Made by a program: the position numbers and the translations under genes. Shown piece by piece: positions 50,400 through 62,801 of a stretch of DNA of 64,000 nt; positions within the stretch are counted from its first letter, which is position 1, and the number at the start of each line of letters is the position of its first letter. The notes beneath the pieces were generated by a model. The model had not been told where the DNA came from and searched no databases. It saw only the letters and a program-made list of their open reading frames with translations. The stretch covers positions 25,838,689 to 25,902,688 of the forward strand of contig CM060186.1 of the NCBI GenBank assembly GCA_030549335.1, given 5' to 3'. Source of the DNA: Pontederia crassipes (lineage: Eukaryota; Streptophyta; Magnoliopsida; Commelinales; Pontederiaceae).

Positions 50400-52649
50400 T
50401 GATGCATGCATTTTACAATATATAATTAGATTTGAGTTTAATTTTATTTCATATAATTTGTTCATAGTATGCATTTATTTTTACGTTTATTTCTTTGAAT
50501 TTTTTGAAGTAGCCATCTACCTTCAGTTGGTGTGATTTTGCAGGAATTATGAATAAAAATGGCGGAGGAACGAAAAAAAAGAAGAACGCAAAATGGAGTT
50601 CAAACGACTTCTCAAAAATGTCAATTATCCCTCTTCACCGACTGTGATAGGTTTATCACAGCCGTTAAAGGTTCGCTTCATGCCCCACAATCCGCCGTTC
50701 ACGATGCTCACAGAACAATTATAAAAAGAAATGAATCTCACGAGCCATGACAACTGTGAGGCACTGATTCACGTCTCAACTGCCCACCTTCACGGCTCTG
50801 GCTACGAAGGACTGTAATCTCATGGGACGTTAAGCACTCATAACACGCCGTGAAAATCGAATCTCACGCTAGTAACTACATTTCACAGATCAAAACGTCA
50901 ATTATTTTACCCGTAGAGAACTTACGGGCTGTGACAACTTTCTCACGACCGTTACGGTGAATGTCTCATGGATCACGCAATCTCATGGCTCCTACAACGA
51001 GTCGGATATGTTACGGACCGTGAGAATGAACTAACGGGCCGTTAAGTATTCAAGCTCTTATAGGACAAAGAGATCACCGGGCATTACATAAGTTTCAAGG
51101 ACATCACAAAAGGTGCAGAATCATTAATCATCAAGTAACAGGCCGTGAGTTTACCTTGATAGGCCATTACACGTGCTGAAGAAACTTCAAGGTTTATGTT
51201 TAACGAGACACCACAGGTCTTTCACGGATGTCACAGAATGATTAGGCAACCTAGGTTCAAGTTTCACGGGTTGTTAGAAGTTTGTTACAGGCCGTTAGAA
51301 GTTTGTTACGGGTCGTGAAAGTACGTAAGTTGGACGATGGAAGTGAAAATTGCCCGAATCACAGCCGTGAGATCCTTCTCACACCTCGTGAAGGCTGCAA
51401 AAAATTCTACTTTGACTCTGATTCGGTTGTTAGAACAGTCTCAGGGCCATGGCAGACACTTAATTTGACACAGAATCATATTTTTGAAAGATTTCTCAAC
51501 TCACAAGGACTCCAACTCCTACCATATATCCTAAGGATCAATTGAAAACTAATTATGCCAGAAATCTTAGAATTTTATAAGGCAAAACTTTCATCACCAA
51601 TGGGAATCTGAAATTACCTTATTTCACATGGAAAATATTTATGTTTGTTCCTAAGCCACTTGGAAACTGGAGACCCTATAAAAATAGACGTCTGGCAGTC
51701 AGAGTTGATGATGCTAGGGCCTGCAACCGAACTTTCAAGCCAAGAACAAAGGTGAATTTCTGAAGGGCAAAAGAGAAGACTTCTGCGCGGTAGACTCGTG
51801 CGAGGATTGCGTAGCCATTTCATCGTTGCTTCTGAAGAGTACTTCTTGTTCTACATTATGTTGGGATGATATTTTAGATTTTCATGTTTAATCTATCTAT
51901 TTTAGCACCCAGGATTATTAGTTTTCATTTTATTATTTAGTTTTAGTTGCAAGAGTTTTACTATATGAACAATTTTTAATTTCTGATTAATTTAGTTTTT
52001 ATGAACATGATTGATATGTGTAATGCTTTTCTTCAGGATTTAATGATTTTTAGGATGATTATTGACTGTGTAGTGTGATCAATCCTTAATTCATCATTTT
52101 CTGTTTGAATCGATTCTTAACTTTATGTTAAAACAATTCGTGTCGTAATTTAGTAGAAACCATGCAGCATATTAGATTATGCGGTCTGCATGAGTTGACC
52201 CATGTGGACGATTCTGTAGTTTAGGGATTACGATGTATTGCATCTTAAATTCAAAATAACTGAAGGCATATCCATGCGGAATACTTTCATATTATTAATA
52301 TCTTAAGATAGTTGATTTACCTATGCGGGAGATCATATATTTAGTATCCTTAATCCATCTGAAAATTAAATCTGAGCTTTATACTTATGATTTTACAGAA
52401 ATTACAGATTATTCCTATCATTATAGAACATCCTAAGGATCTATGCATTATTAGTTTTAGATTTTACTTTTCTGTTATTTTATTTTCTGCATTCTTTTAT
52501 CCAAACTTTATGTCATCTCTTATTAGCCTCTGAAGTTAGTTTAGTTAAGTAAATTAATTTTTCGTGAGTTCGACACTATACTCTTACACTTTATTACTTG
52601 AGCGACTAATGCACTTGCTAACATTTAATTATTATCAATTCTCGCATCA
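50400..52649 (+). mobile_element. LTR 1 of the Athila-like complex
   Basis: It starts TGATGCATGCATTTTACA and ends TTCTCGCATCA, followed by a primer-site-like sequence. Its first 1.3 kb is closely matched by 62802-64000 (e.g. AATAAAAATGGCGGAG at 50552 and 62945), and its last part by 57780-58655 ('gaggattgcgtagcc', 'gcgactaatgcacttgctaa'). About 50620-51440 is dense in CACGG/CCGTG palindromes. A 'ccctataaaaatagacgtct' TATA-like element lies near 51674. No protein is encoded. Sequence before the start is GATAG, a candidate 5-bp target duplication whose partner is outside the window. Confidence 0.75.
50620..51440. repeat. Dispersed 13-bp hyphenated palindrome array, LTR 1
   Basis: Consensus TCACGGGCCGTGA with variants ending GTTA or beginning TAA/TTA. 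Clear copies: TTACGGACCGTGA (51011-51023) and TAACGGGCCGTTA (51032-51044). Many others are decayed ('tcacgagccatga', 'acaggccgtgag'). Spacing is irregular, so it is not a tandem repeat. Equivalent arrays lie at 54170-55600, 58800-60250 and 63000-63800. Confidence 0.75.
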
Positions 52650-52654
52650 AATGT

Positions 52655-52674
52655 TTTATGTTGTTGCCGAGGAA
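52655..52674 (+). other. Decayed primer-binding site, tRNA-Asp type
   Basis: GTTGTTGCCGAGGAA just after the LTR resembles the TGGCGCCGTTGCCGGGGA site used by Athila/Tat-type Ty3/gypsy elements. It is absent after LTR 2. Confidence 0.5.
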
Positions 52675-55600
52675 TTTTTTACTTACTACTCTTATTTTAT
52701 GCTACTTTGAGACTTTATTTTTCTTTTGCTTTCATTTGTTCTTTTAGTTGTGTAAGTTTTCAGATTTACATCTTTCATACACGACTCAACTATCACGCTC
52801 ATATCAATATATTCTTAATGGGAAAGAAGAAAATGTCCACCAATCCACAAATTGAGGAAGATAAAGCTATTGTCCAGCAACATAAAATTCACAATGGGCT
52901 ACAATGAGTCACAATAATATGAAGATGCATCAACAATCTCCATATGAAGACTTCTTCATAGACCTAGAAAGCATTATCATGAGCAAATTAAGTCCTTTAC
53001 TGAAGTAACTCTCCACACAAAGCCATCGAATCGACAATCTCAAGAGATAACTTTCAAATTTGAGACATCAAAGTGAGGTGTCGCAGGTACAACATTCTCG
53101 AATCGAAATCTTCTGTTGAGCCAAAAGTTGACATCGAAGGGATGATGGGTCAACTTATTATAACAATTAAAAGGAAGCTTCAAATTAAAGATCAACACAT
53201 TTAAAATTTGGCAGCTCAATTAACACAAATCCAGAAGCAAATCAAAGTAGATGGCTCTCTTCGATAAAGAGCTCAAGTTTGATGTGTTGGAAGTAAAGTT
53301 GCATGTATTAGGAAGTTAAGTTGCGCAATTAACTTCTCTAAGTGATGAATCTCCAAAGCACATTGACGAGAGCCCAACAATCATCATATGCCCATGCCAC
53401 TATCAAAGAAGAGAGCACCCAAGAGCAAAGTCTTTAGCAAGGACAACAATTACGCAATGGCTTGTAAATGAGATATGTGAATACTTCATTGAATATGGAC
53501 AAGTACAAAGGAGGAACTGGCCTTCGGAGGTCGTTATTACACAAACTCCGTCTCTAACATTGACATCATCATCAACAATACTGTCACCACCAATGTTGGT
53601 AGCCACATCTCTACAAATTCAAGAATCACCAAGTAGAGAAAGAATAGAGACCTCTTCGACTAATACACAACAATGGAAAGTCAAAGGAAAACAAAGAAAC
53701 ACGTCACCAACCTTAAACACACCAACTACAACAATTCAATGGAGGCCTAAGAACCATTTGGAAACTCATGATAATGAACAACACAACTTCCAAGTTCAAC
53801 TTAAGAAAGTTGATATACTAGAAGAACTTCCACCATCGGACGATAACACAAGGGTGAAGACATTGGGCGTCATCCACCACTACATGTGTTGAGCCTCACT
53901 ATATCAAACGTTCATGATCACATCAAATAATTCTGATGAGATTGTTCCTTAACTGCAAATTCATATGTTTATTCTAATTGATTATCTTATATCATTCTTA
54001 GCATATGCATGTCAAAGTCAAGCTAATGACTTTAAATTAGAACTATTCTCTTTCCTTTATCTCTTAGTTTGGATTTTGATTTTCATTTGATTAGATTAGA
54101 TTCTATTGATTTAGTGTCTTAGTTATTTTATTTTTATTTTTGTTATTTTTATTGATAATTCTTTGTAGGTTAAAAAAAAGTGTCACAAGCTGTTACTTAC
54201 ATATCACAGGCATTATTTCTATAGTTACGGGTCGTGCACCATCCATCACGAGGGTCATAGTAACTATTTTTATGAAAATCTCAAGTTTCACGGGGCGATA
54301 CCAATTTATCACGGGTCACACAGTAGGTTTAGACCGCGTTCTTTTACCCTTTACAGGTCGTTACACGTTCTTTACAGGTAATCACTAAGCATCCACTACC
54401 TATCACGTGCCATGAGTCAGATCTCACAGGTCTCACAGAACCTCCATATCCTCCTATCTATCATGTCACAGGTCATTAGGGTCATCTCACGGGTCGCACA
54501 AGTGATTCTAGGATGTGCCCCACTAGGTCTCATGGCATGTTAGAAATGTATCACAACCCTTAAGTAATTTACATCGTCCATACGACCTACACTGTGCCTA
54601 ATTCACGACCGTTTTTGAACTTTCACGGGGCGTTAGACCATTGTCACGACATGTCCAGTGATTAGTTCAACTCAAACAAGTCATCACACGTCATTAAATA
54701 GAGTTCACGGATATATTTCACAAATCACAGGGCATTAATCCCCCAGTAGATCTGTTTACTATCATGGATTTCATCACATGCCATTAGAATGATTTCACGG
54801 GTCTCACAGACAATCCCCAAAGGCACGCAAAGGTTTCACAAGCCGTTGTTAAGCTTTCACGGTTGTGAGTGAGTCATTTCATGAATGAACATTGCATTTT
54901 GCCTAACTCGCCATGTGGGATACCTTTCACGGCCCCCTCTATGTTTGTTCTCTATATGCAAGTTCGTGACGTTGCTTCTTCACGCCCCATCACCCGAGCA
55001 GCACCGGTGCTTTGATTGTCTGCTCCGACTATCAGACCGACCGACTAACGTGATGTTCACTGACGACTAAAGGAACTGACAACCTCCGCGTGACCACCGA
55101 CTCGACGCTAATGATGTACATCAACTACATCAACTGCTCGGATCTCCTTCATCGCCATCGGTGGTTCCCTCACAAAGGCGTCATCTCCGATCTTCGGTAG
55201 GCTTCACCATGACTCACCATCCACCTTCACAATCTTCATCTCTGACGAAGCCCAACGCTGCCCATCTTCTCTTGTTTGATTGACGACAACGACATCGCCC
55301 CTTTTTTCTCTTAGATCGATGATAGTCGCAACGTCGCGTCAACCTCCTCTCTAATGGATGATTGGCCGATGCCTTTCGCCCACACTGTCATCACCGAAGC
55401 ACCATTGCTAGCCGATCTACACCACTGGCGACCCATTGACAGGAATGAAGAAGACAACTGCACAAGGGTCATGAAACACTTTGAATGGGCCGTTAATTTA
55501 TTGTTTGACATTCTGTGAGGATCGTTATAATTGAATCATGATCCATGAAATTCTCTTCACGGACCGTTACCTATTTTTCACGGTCGTGAGTTACAACCTT

Positions 55601-56489
55601 GCATCATATCGCCCTACATTATGGCCTCGTTCATCGCCGACGTACTGAAGAGTCATAAGCTATTGAAGAAGGCTCTCCATCTCAGATTTCTCATCCCGAG
55701 GAGTAGCAATGATGGCCCTCTCACAAGCCGATCACCATGGAGTTATTATGTTCACTAAATTTGCCACATGAAGATCACTTATGCATTCTAAAGGAGTTCT
55801 ATGCCCACATGAGCAACGCATAGGCTATTCGACATCAACAACTTTACTAGATTTGACATCTGATACATATCTATTGGCTTCTATCTATGGCTTCCACATT
55901 CATCACATTGGAATACATCAGGTTGTTTCTCTTCAATTCCTCTTTTTATAATTTCTTTATTATTTTTATACTCCCTTTTTCAGATTTGATTTTCAACACT
56001 TAGGACAATATTGATTTCAAGTTTGGGGGAGTTTGCATTTTCATGCATTATGCCTATCTTTTTTATATTGCAATACATGCATATGTTCTTATCATGTTTT
56101 ATCTATTATTTGCATAAGTTATTTTCATCACATCGAAAATTTATAGAAATTAAAAATTCGATATCATTCTTTCTCATGTCTTAATATTTTCTTATTTTCA
56201 AGCATTATTCAAGGACATCCTGCTAGTTAACGAAATTTGAAGCACTATTATTTTATCTTTTATCGCCTTAGTATTGAGTATTTGGAATGTGAATGTTGCT
56301 AAATAGAACTATGAATATTTGGACGATAAATTCTTGTTCATGTTCATTTTTTTATTATTTTTCTTGACAATAATTGTCTCTTTATTGAATTCTTGTCTTT
56401 ATTGAGCTTATAGCAAAGAAAAAAGTAAAGAAAAGATAAAAGAGAGTTAGTTGAACCCCAACAACAAAAAGTAAAGAAAAATAAATAAA

Positions 56490-56640
56490 GAAGTACAAAT
56501 GTGTTACTGGAAATCTTGGTGTGTCCGAGTGATTAGATCCATAGGAGATTCTTGTTTGGCGACCTAAGGCAACTGTTCTGGATCCGTCGATCGAAAGCCC
56601 GCTACATGGGCCACCTTGTGCAATATGGAGAAGCACATAA
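56490..56640 (+). repeat. Internal repeat unit, one copy
   Basis: 'gtccgagtgattagatccat...gcgacctaagg...gatccgtcgatcgaaagccc...gtgcaatatggagaagcac'; the same unit occurs twice in tandem in internal region 2 (62115-62440). Confidence 0.75.
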
Positions 56641-57019
56641 GTACCAAATCAATAAAAAAAAATGAATGAAAATATCAAAAGCTTTAAAGTGAAAAAGTTT
56701 TAAAATGAAGAAGTTTTAAAGTGAAAATACATAATCTCAGTATGCACTTATGCTTTCAACATTGCGACTTTTATTTGATAGATTGTATATTTTCTTGTAT
56801 GAGTTGAACTTGGATGTGTTTAAATATGTCTAATATTCAGAAATTCTATAAGGTTGGATCATTGGAATGATGGAAAGATACTTTGACGATCGTTGTATAA
56901 AATCTTATGCTAAGAAAAATAGTTGATTAATAGGGTGGAAGCGATGATTGACCTTTTTGATTGGAGCTTTGCCTTGAACATTGCTTGAGAACAAGCAAAT
57001 ATCTAAGCTTGGGGAAGTT

Positions 57020-58655
57020 TGATGCATGTAAAATACAACATATATTTAGTATTGCATTTAATCTTATTTCGAATCATTTTCTAATAGCATGCATCATTTT
57101 ATGAGTTTTTTTACATAATTTTACAAAAATAAAAATTTATCCAAATGTTGTATTTTATAGTGTAACAAGAAAATTGAATTACGAAGTCAACGAAGAAAAT
57201 CGAGCTCAAATCGAAGTTCAAATGGAGTCAGAAAGTGAAAAATAAGATAGATGCGCAAGGCTGAAATTTGGCTGTCACGGGCCGTGAAGAACATTTCACG
57301 AGTCATGAAACAGTGCCATGAAACTCATTTTCTATCGTTAAAATGCAACTTTTCAGCCAGGAAGTTGTCCGGAGTCATGATCGTAACCACGCCTTCACGG
57401 ACCGTGAAATCCATGATTTTCACATTGTAAGGACCGTGAAAACCTATTTCTAACCCGATTCGAATACTATTTAAGCCATTAAAATCATATAACAGGCCGC
57501 GATGAAGCCTAGTTTCAAGATTTGGATGATTTTTTAGAAGAATTTCATTTGCACAAGGACTCCTATTCATATTGTATGATCCTAGGATGATTTGAAAACA
57601 TATTATGGCTCAAATTTTGGAGTTTGACAAGGCCAAAATTTTAGAACTAATTCATATTCAAATTTTTCTTATTTCACATAGATAAGGTTTTCGTTTCTTC
57701 TCCAATCATATGAAATCTGAACCCCTATAAATAGAGGTCTTTTACAGCCAGAAGAGATCATGCTAGGACTTGTGCACGGTAGACTTGTATGAGGATTGCG
57801 TAGCCTTTTCATCGTTGCTTCTGAAGAGTACTCTTTGTTCTACATATTGTTGGGATGATATTTTAGATTTTCATATTTAATCTATCTATCTTAGCACTCA
57901 GGATTATTAGTTCTAGTTTTATTGTTTAGTTTTAGTTGCAAAATTTTTACTGTACGAACAATTTCTAATTTTTGATTAATCAAATAATTAGTTTAGTTTT
58001 TATGAACATGATGGCTATGCGTAATACTTTTCTTTAGTATTTAATGATTTCTAAGATGATTATTGACTGTGTAGTGTGATCAATCCTTAATTCATCATTT
58101 TCTATTCAAATCAATTCTTAACTTTATATTGAAGCAATCCATGTCGTAATCTAGTAGATATCGTGCGGCATATTAAAATATGCGGTCTGCATGAATTGAC
58201 CCGTGCGGGCGATTGTGTAGTTTAAGGATTATAACACATTGCATCTTAAGTTCAATATAACTGAAGACATATCCGTGCGAAATATTTTCAGATTATTAAT
58301 GTCTTAAGATAGTTGATTTACTCATGTAGGAGATCATATTTCAGTGTCCTTAATCCGTCTAAAAACTAAAACTGAACTTCATGGTTATACTTGATTTTAC
58401 AAAAAATACACATTATTCTAATCGTTATAGATCATCCTAAGGACTTACGCATCATTAATTTTAGATTTTATTTTTCTGTTATTTTTACTTTTTTTGCAAT
58501 TTCTTTTTACCCAAATTATGTGTCGTCTCCTATTAGCCTCTGAGATTAATTTAGTTAAGTTAATTCCTTATGGGTTCGACACTCTACCCTTACACTTTAT
58601 TACTTGAGCGACTAGTGCATTTGCTAGCATTTAAGTGTTATCAATTTCCGCATCG
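57020..58655 (+). mobile_element. LTR 2 (middle) of the Athila-like complex, divergent U3
   Basis: It begins TGATGCATG after a polypurine tract and ends CCGCATCG. From about 57770 to its end it matches LTR 1 closely ('cctttcatcgttgcttctgaagagtac', 'gtgtagtgtgatcaatcctt'). Its first 750 bp differ strongly from LTRs 1 and 3 and it is about 600 bp shorter, with only a few CACGG palindromes (57275, 57395). It therefore represents a related but distinct subfamily. Confidence 0.7.
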
Positions 58656-60257
58656 AACTATTCTTTCATCCTGAACTCTTAGTTTAAATATGTTTTATTT
58701 GATTAGATTAGTTATTTTCTTTACTTAATTTAGTATCTTAACTCCTTTATTAGTTGTCTCTATTTTTATGTTGAACTATTCATCCTTTACAGATCATAAA
58801 AAAAGAGCAACCGGGAATATGATGGGCCATAAATATTATTTAGCAGGTCATTAACCGGTTGTCATGGATCACACACGAGGTTTAGATCAAATCCTTTCAC
58901 CCTTAACGGTCCATGGTAAACATTTCACGGGCCATTCACGGGGCGTTAATACCTCTTCACGGCCCACCTAGTAATTTCCACTTGCCAAACGCTTCAGTCA
59001 CGAACCGTCATGTGTTTCACAGGTCGATCCGTGAGATTTTCCTGTTCATCACGGGGCATGATACATTCCTCACGGGTCTCATAGGATGTTTCCTTCAACA
59101 CCTCAATTTGTCACGCCTCGTTAGGGTTTCTTCACGGGATAGAACGTCGATAATTATTTCTTACATGGGTCATGGAGCGTTAGATTTTTTGACGGGTCAC
59201 ACAGTAAGCTTTCACATGTCGTTATAAATATGTCACGGACTGTAAGTGACTTCGATAGTCCCGTCGGTCTTCGCTTTGCCTGATTTACGATCCCACATTT
59301 GTTAACGAACGGTCACCATGTCTCCCGGGCTGTGACAAAGCTAGACACACTCCTTCAGATGACCATGTGGCATCTCGTCATTGGTCTGAACCTTTACACC
59401 CGGATCGGGCCATGCATCGTGCACATTGAAAACACAATAATGCCTCATAAGCCACCCCGTCGCCCTGTGAAACATCCCAACGAACACCTATCCACATTAA
59501 CTTTCTCACGACCCGTAAATAGTCCTTCACGGCTCCCTCTGTCTGTCAGCTATTTAAGCGCATGTCCGTAACTTTACTTTTCACGTCCCATCATCATCCT
59601 AGCACTGGCACTCTGATCGTCTCCTCCGACTCCGGCTAGACTACGCCACCACCTATCGGCAACTAGGGCTCCTGGAACTTCCGCAACATCAATGATTCAA
59701 CACCGTTGGACCTATTTCGATACCTTTTCGAACCTTCCTCACCACCGGCCCTCTAACAAACATCACCCTCCGATGACGATCTTCTACCGCTTCATTATCA
59801 ATCGCCACGATCCTTTGTTCCGGCGATGCCCTGCACTGCCGCTCGATTCGATCGATGGCAGCACCACCGCCGCCGCCCTATTCCGACGATAACAGAAGCA
59901 CCAGTGTTATTCCATCTCAACGGCTGGTGATCACTTTCGCCAATCGCACACACCGTCGACCTTCAGCGCCATCACTGCCGTTCTACCTCTCCGTCGATGA
60001 CCTACGCCGCCACCCCTTTCGTCGGCCGACCAGTGATCAGAAATCGATGGGACCGTGAACTGAGGATCACAAGCCGTGTTTATCTTTTTCTTTATTTGTT
60101 AACGCTTTGTAAAGGCCGTGAGATCATATAAACGGCTCGTTAAATTTTATTTTGCCCCACTTTTGTTACTGTACTGTCATGACCGTGAGTTCTTCTTCAC
60201 GAGCCGTTACCTGCCCGTCATGGCCATGACCAGCTTTGCTTCACCATAGGGCCGCAT

Positions 60258-61240
60258 GTGAAGTCCGTGGCCCACTGTTGTCATCTCATAGGAGGGAACT
60301 CTAATGCCGGAGAAGGATCCACATCACAGATTATTTGTCCACCTAATAGGGAATGGCTATACACTGAAGCACGCAACCGCGAGCAAACTCTAGACATTCA
60401 GCGCATTGTGCCCACTCATTTTGCGGATCCAGCTGCCATGACATCTTGGAACATCCGCGCCTTTATTCTCACCTTATTTTCTAACATTGGCATGGGCTAC
60501 TTTGTGCAGCAGTGGCCCACTTATGAGGAGATTACGATAGAGTTTCTATGCTCTCTTAAGGTGGGGCACCTCGAGGCCATGGGACGTCGGTAGGTTCTAT
60601 TTCATTCCAATTATACAATAGAGAGTTTGATCTCTCCCTGGCTGACTTTAATGCCATATTTCAGTTTCTGAATGAAGGCCACTTGCGCATCTCGAAGGAA
60701 TTTAATGCTCTGGCATTCTAGACGCGAATTACAGGAGAAGGACACTTGACTCTCAGAGGGCCAAGTCCAACTACATCTAGAACCCAGTACTCAGATATGC
60801 TCACAGGATCCTCTCCAACACTTTGTTTGGACGTGGAGACAGCAACAGAGGGGTCAATGCACAAGAGCTCTTTATATTATATTGCATGACATCTTCCACT
60901 CCGATGAATGTGGGCGCATTTCTGGCCCACACACTTCTCAATGCTACAAATAAAGACAAGGGTCTTATTGTTGTTTGACGACTGATTACTCGTATCGCCA
61001 TCCACTTGGAACTCGACCTTGATGAGCTGTAGGAGCTATAGGGATCTTCTTCACTGGACACCATCATCATTTGGTCCATGGAGTTTGGGGAAGGCACTCC
61101 TGAGGATGGATTCTGTTTTCGGCTTAGCAATTCTCATATGCGCATTCCTTGCACCAAGTCGGAGCACTTCAACCTAGCCATTAAGGCCAATTGGCTTTAT
61201 CTTCTAGCTGGACGCCTCCAGATTCCACGATGATGGTGAC
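60258..61240 (+). pseudogene. Athila-type ORF1 (gag-like) remnant
   Basis: Plus-strand frames, shifted several times, read WNIRAFILTLFSNIGMGYFV and YEEITIEFLCSLKVGH (to 60593), then SFQLYNREFDLSLADFNAIF (60598-60665), then LRYAHRILSNTLFGRG and LFILYCMTSSTPMNVGAFLA (60790-60925) and RLITRIAIHLELDLDEL. This order matches the plant retrotransposon ORF1 domain of Athila-like elements. At least three stops or frameshifts are present. Confidence 0.7.
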
Positions 61241-62114
61241 AGTAGGACCCTGAGCCACCTCAGGAGTCCGTTGAACCGGTGCATATTGATCCTCCTACCT
61301 CGAGCTTCACCGACTTCTCAGCCATGCATCAGTTACTGGTCATGGTGCATGTCGAATAGCAAGACATTTGTACAGAGCAGGTACGCTAGGCCGACGAGCT
61401 TCGCCATATTCAGGCTGACATTCATACTTTGTCTGAGCGGCATGAGCAGACTGATGCTATGGTTCAACGCATGCACGACTACCACGTTGTCCAGGGACAT
61501 TTTTGGCCTTTACCCTCATATCTGCCGCCACCACCACCACTTATGGAGTAGACAATTGTTTTATTCTTTTTCTTTATGTTTTGTCCCTTTATTTTTTAGC
61601 ATGCTTGTACCCCTTCTATGAGTTCAACCTTAAACATTGGGGATAGTGTTGAGTTCAAGCTTAGGGGAGTTGCATTTTCATGCATCATATCTATCTTCAG
61701 TAAATTGCATCTTCATATCTTTTCTGCATTGAGTTATCTTTTAGTCATTTGTGTTTAATCTGCATAACGAAAAGAAAATTTTAAAAAAAAATTCAAATTC
61801 CCTCTTGTCTTAATAATTGCTGATTTTCAAGCTATATTCAAGGACATCATGTGCATTAGCTAAATTCAAAGTATCCCATGTTTATCATTTGTCGCCTTAG
61901 TGTAGGGTTTAATGACATGTAGAATGATGATGCGTGAAATCATGAATACGTTGACGACTACCTCCTATTCAATTATTTTAAAAATATATATATGTATGCC
62001 ATTTTGATAACAATGATATCCTGTTGAATGTTCAATTGTTGGATGAGCTTAATAGAAAGAAAGCAAATAAAAAGAAAGGTTAGTGGAACCCCAAAGAAAA
62101 AGTCTAAAAGTTAT

Positions 62115-62440
62115 AAAAGGTGCTATCCGAAACCTGAGTGTGTTCGGGTGATTAGATCCGTAGGGGATATTTGCCTGACGACCTAAGGACATCTGCTCTG
62201 GGGATCCGTCAGTCGAAAGCTTCTTACATGGACCACCATGTGCAATATGGAGAAACACCAAAGTATCAAATCAAATGAAATAAGAAAAGTATAAATGTGT
62301 TATCCGAAACTTTAGTGAGTTCGGATGATTAGATCCGTAAGAAATTCTTGCCTGGTGACTTAAGGGCATCTGCTCTGGGATCTGTCGGTCAAAAGCCCGT
62401 TATATGAATCACTATATGCAATATGAAGAAGCACGAAATC
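62115..62440 (+). repeat. Two tandem copies of the internal repeat unit
   Basis: Copies at about 62115-62275 and 62295-62440 share 'gtt(c/c)gg(g/a)tgattagatccgta', 'gg(c)gacctaagg' and 'atgtgcaatatg(g/a)agaa'. Region 1 has a single copy at 56490. Confidence 0.75.
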
Positions 62441-62468
62441 ATTAATGCATGGAAAAGTGTTAAAAAAA

Positions 62469-62511
<43 letters not shown>
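62469..62511 (+). repeat. (AT)n microsatellite
   Basis: About 21 AT units shortly after the tandem copies, before LTR 3. Confidence 0.95.
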
Positions 62512-62515
<4 letters not shown>

Positions 62516-62801
62516 CTCAGCCCACACTTGTTTATTCAACATTGCTATTTTTATTATTAAGGTTTATTTTTCATACTACTGAAATTTGAATTTGGAAGAG
62601 TTTAAAAATGTCTTCTATTAAGGAATTTCACAAAGCTAGGATATTTTAGAATGTGGAGAGACACTTTGGCGATGGATGAATAAACAAAGCACTACGAAAA
62701 TAGCTGAGATACATGGTGGAAACGATGATTAGATGTTCGTTGCATGAGTTTTGCCTTGAACATTGCTTGAGGACAAGCAAAGATCTAAGCTTGGGGGAGT
62801 T

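Larger units (their letters stand above)
52650..57019 (+). mobile_element. Internal region 1 of the Athila-like complex
   Basis: 52650-53930 contains broken, unrecognised frames (ATG at 52820 opens MGKKKMSTNPQIEEDKAIVQ; 53560-53892 is Ser/Thr/Gln-rich) not found in internal region 2. 54170-55600 is non-coding and crowded with CACGG palindromes, matching 58800-60230 of region 2, including the GC-rich patch around 54964-55060. A polypurine-like 'caagtttgggggagtttgc' lies at 56017 and another 'aagcttggggaagtt' at 57005, just before LTR 2. The gag-like frame seen in region 2 is missing here. No pol genes. Confidence 0.65.
58656..62801 (+). mobile_element. Internal region 2 of the Athila-like complex
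   Basis: It lacks the primer site and the first 1.2 kb seen in region 1. 58800-60250 is CACGG-palindrome-rich and non-coding; 59560-60060 is GC-rich. 60258-61240 holds a gag-like (Athila ORF1) remnant. 61560-62801 is the non-coding 3' part, with 'aagcttaggggagttgcatt' at 61659 and the polypurine tract AAGCTTGGGGGAG at 62787-62799 immediately before LTR 3. There is no protease, reverse transcriptase or integrase, so the element is non-autonomous. Confidence 0.65.

Noticed and set aside
50620..51440. Palindrome array as a CRISPR array or satellite
   Set aside because: Repeats are 13 bp, variable and irregularly spaced in a plant LTR; neither a CRISPR layout nor a fixed monomer.
59692..60058. 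Two overlapping His/Pro/Arg-rich frames
   Set aside because: They fall in GC-rich non-coding internal sequence whose counterpart in region 1 (54960-55490) is not open in the same frame.
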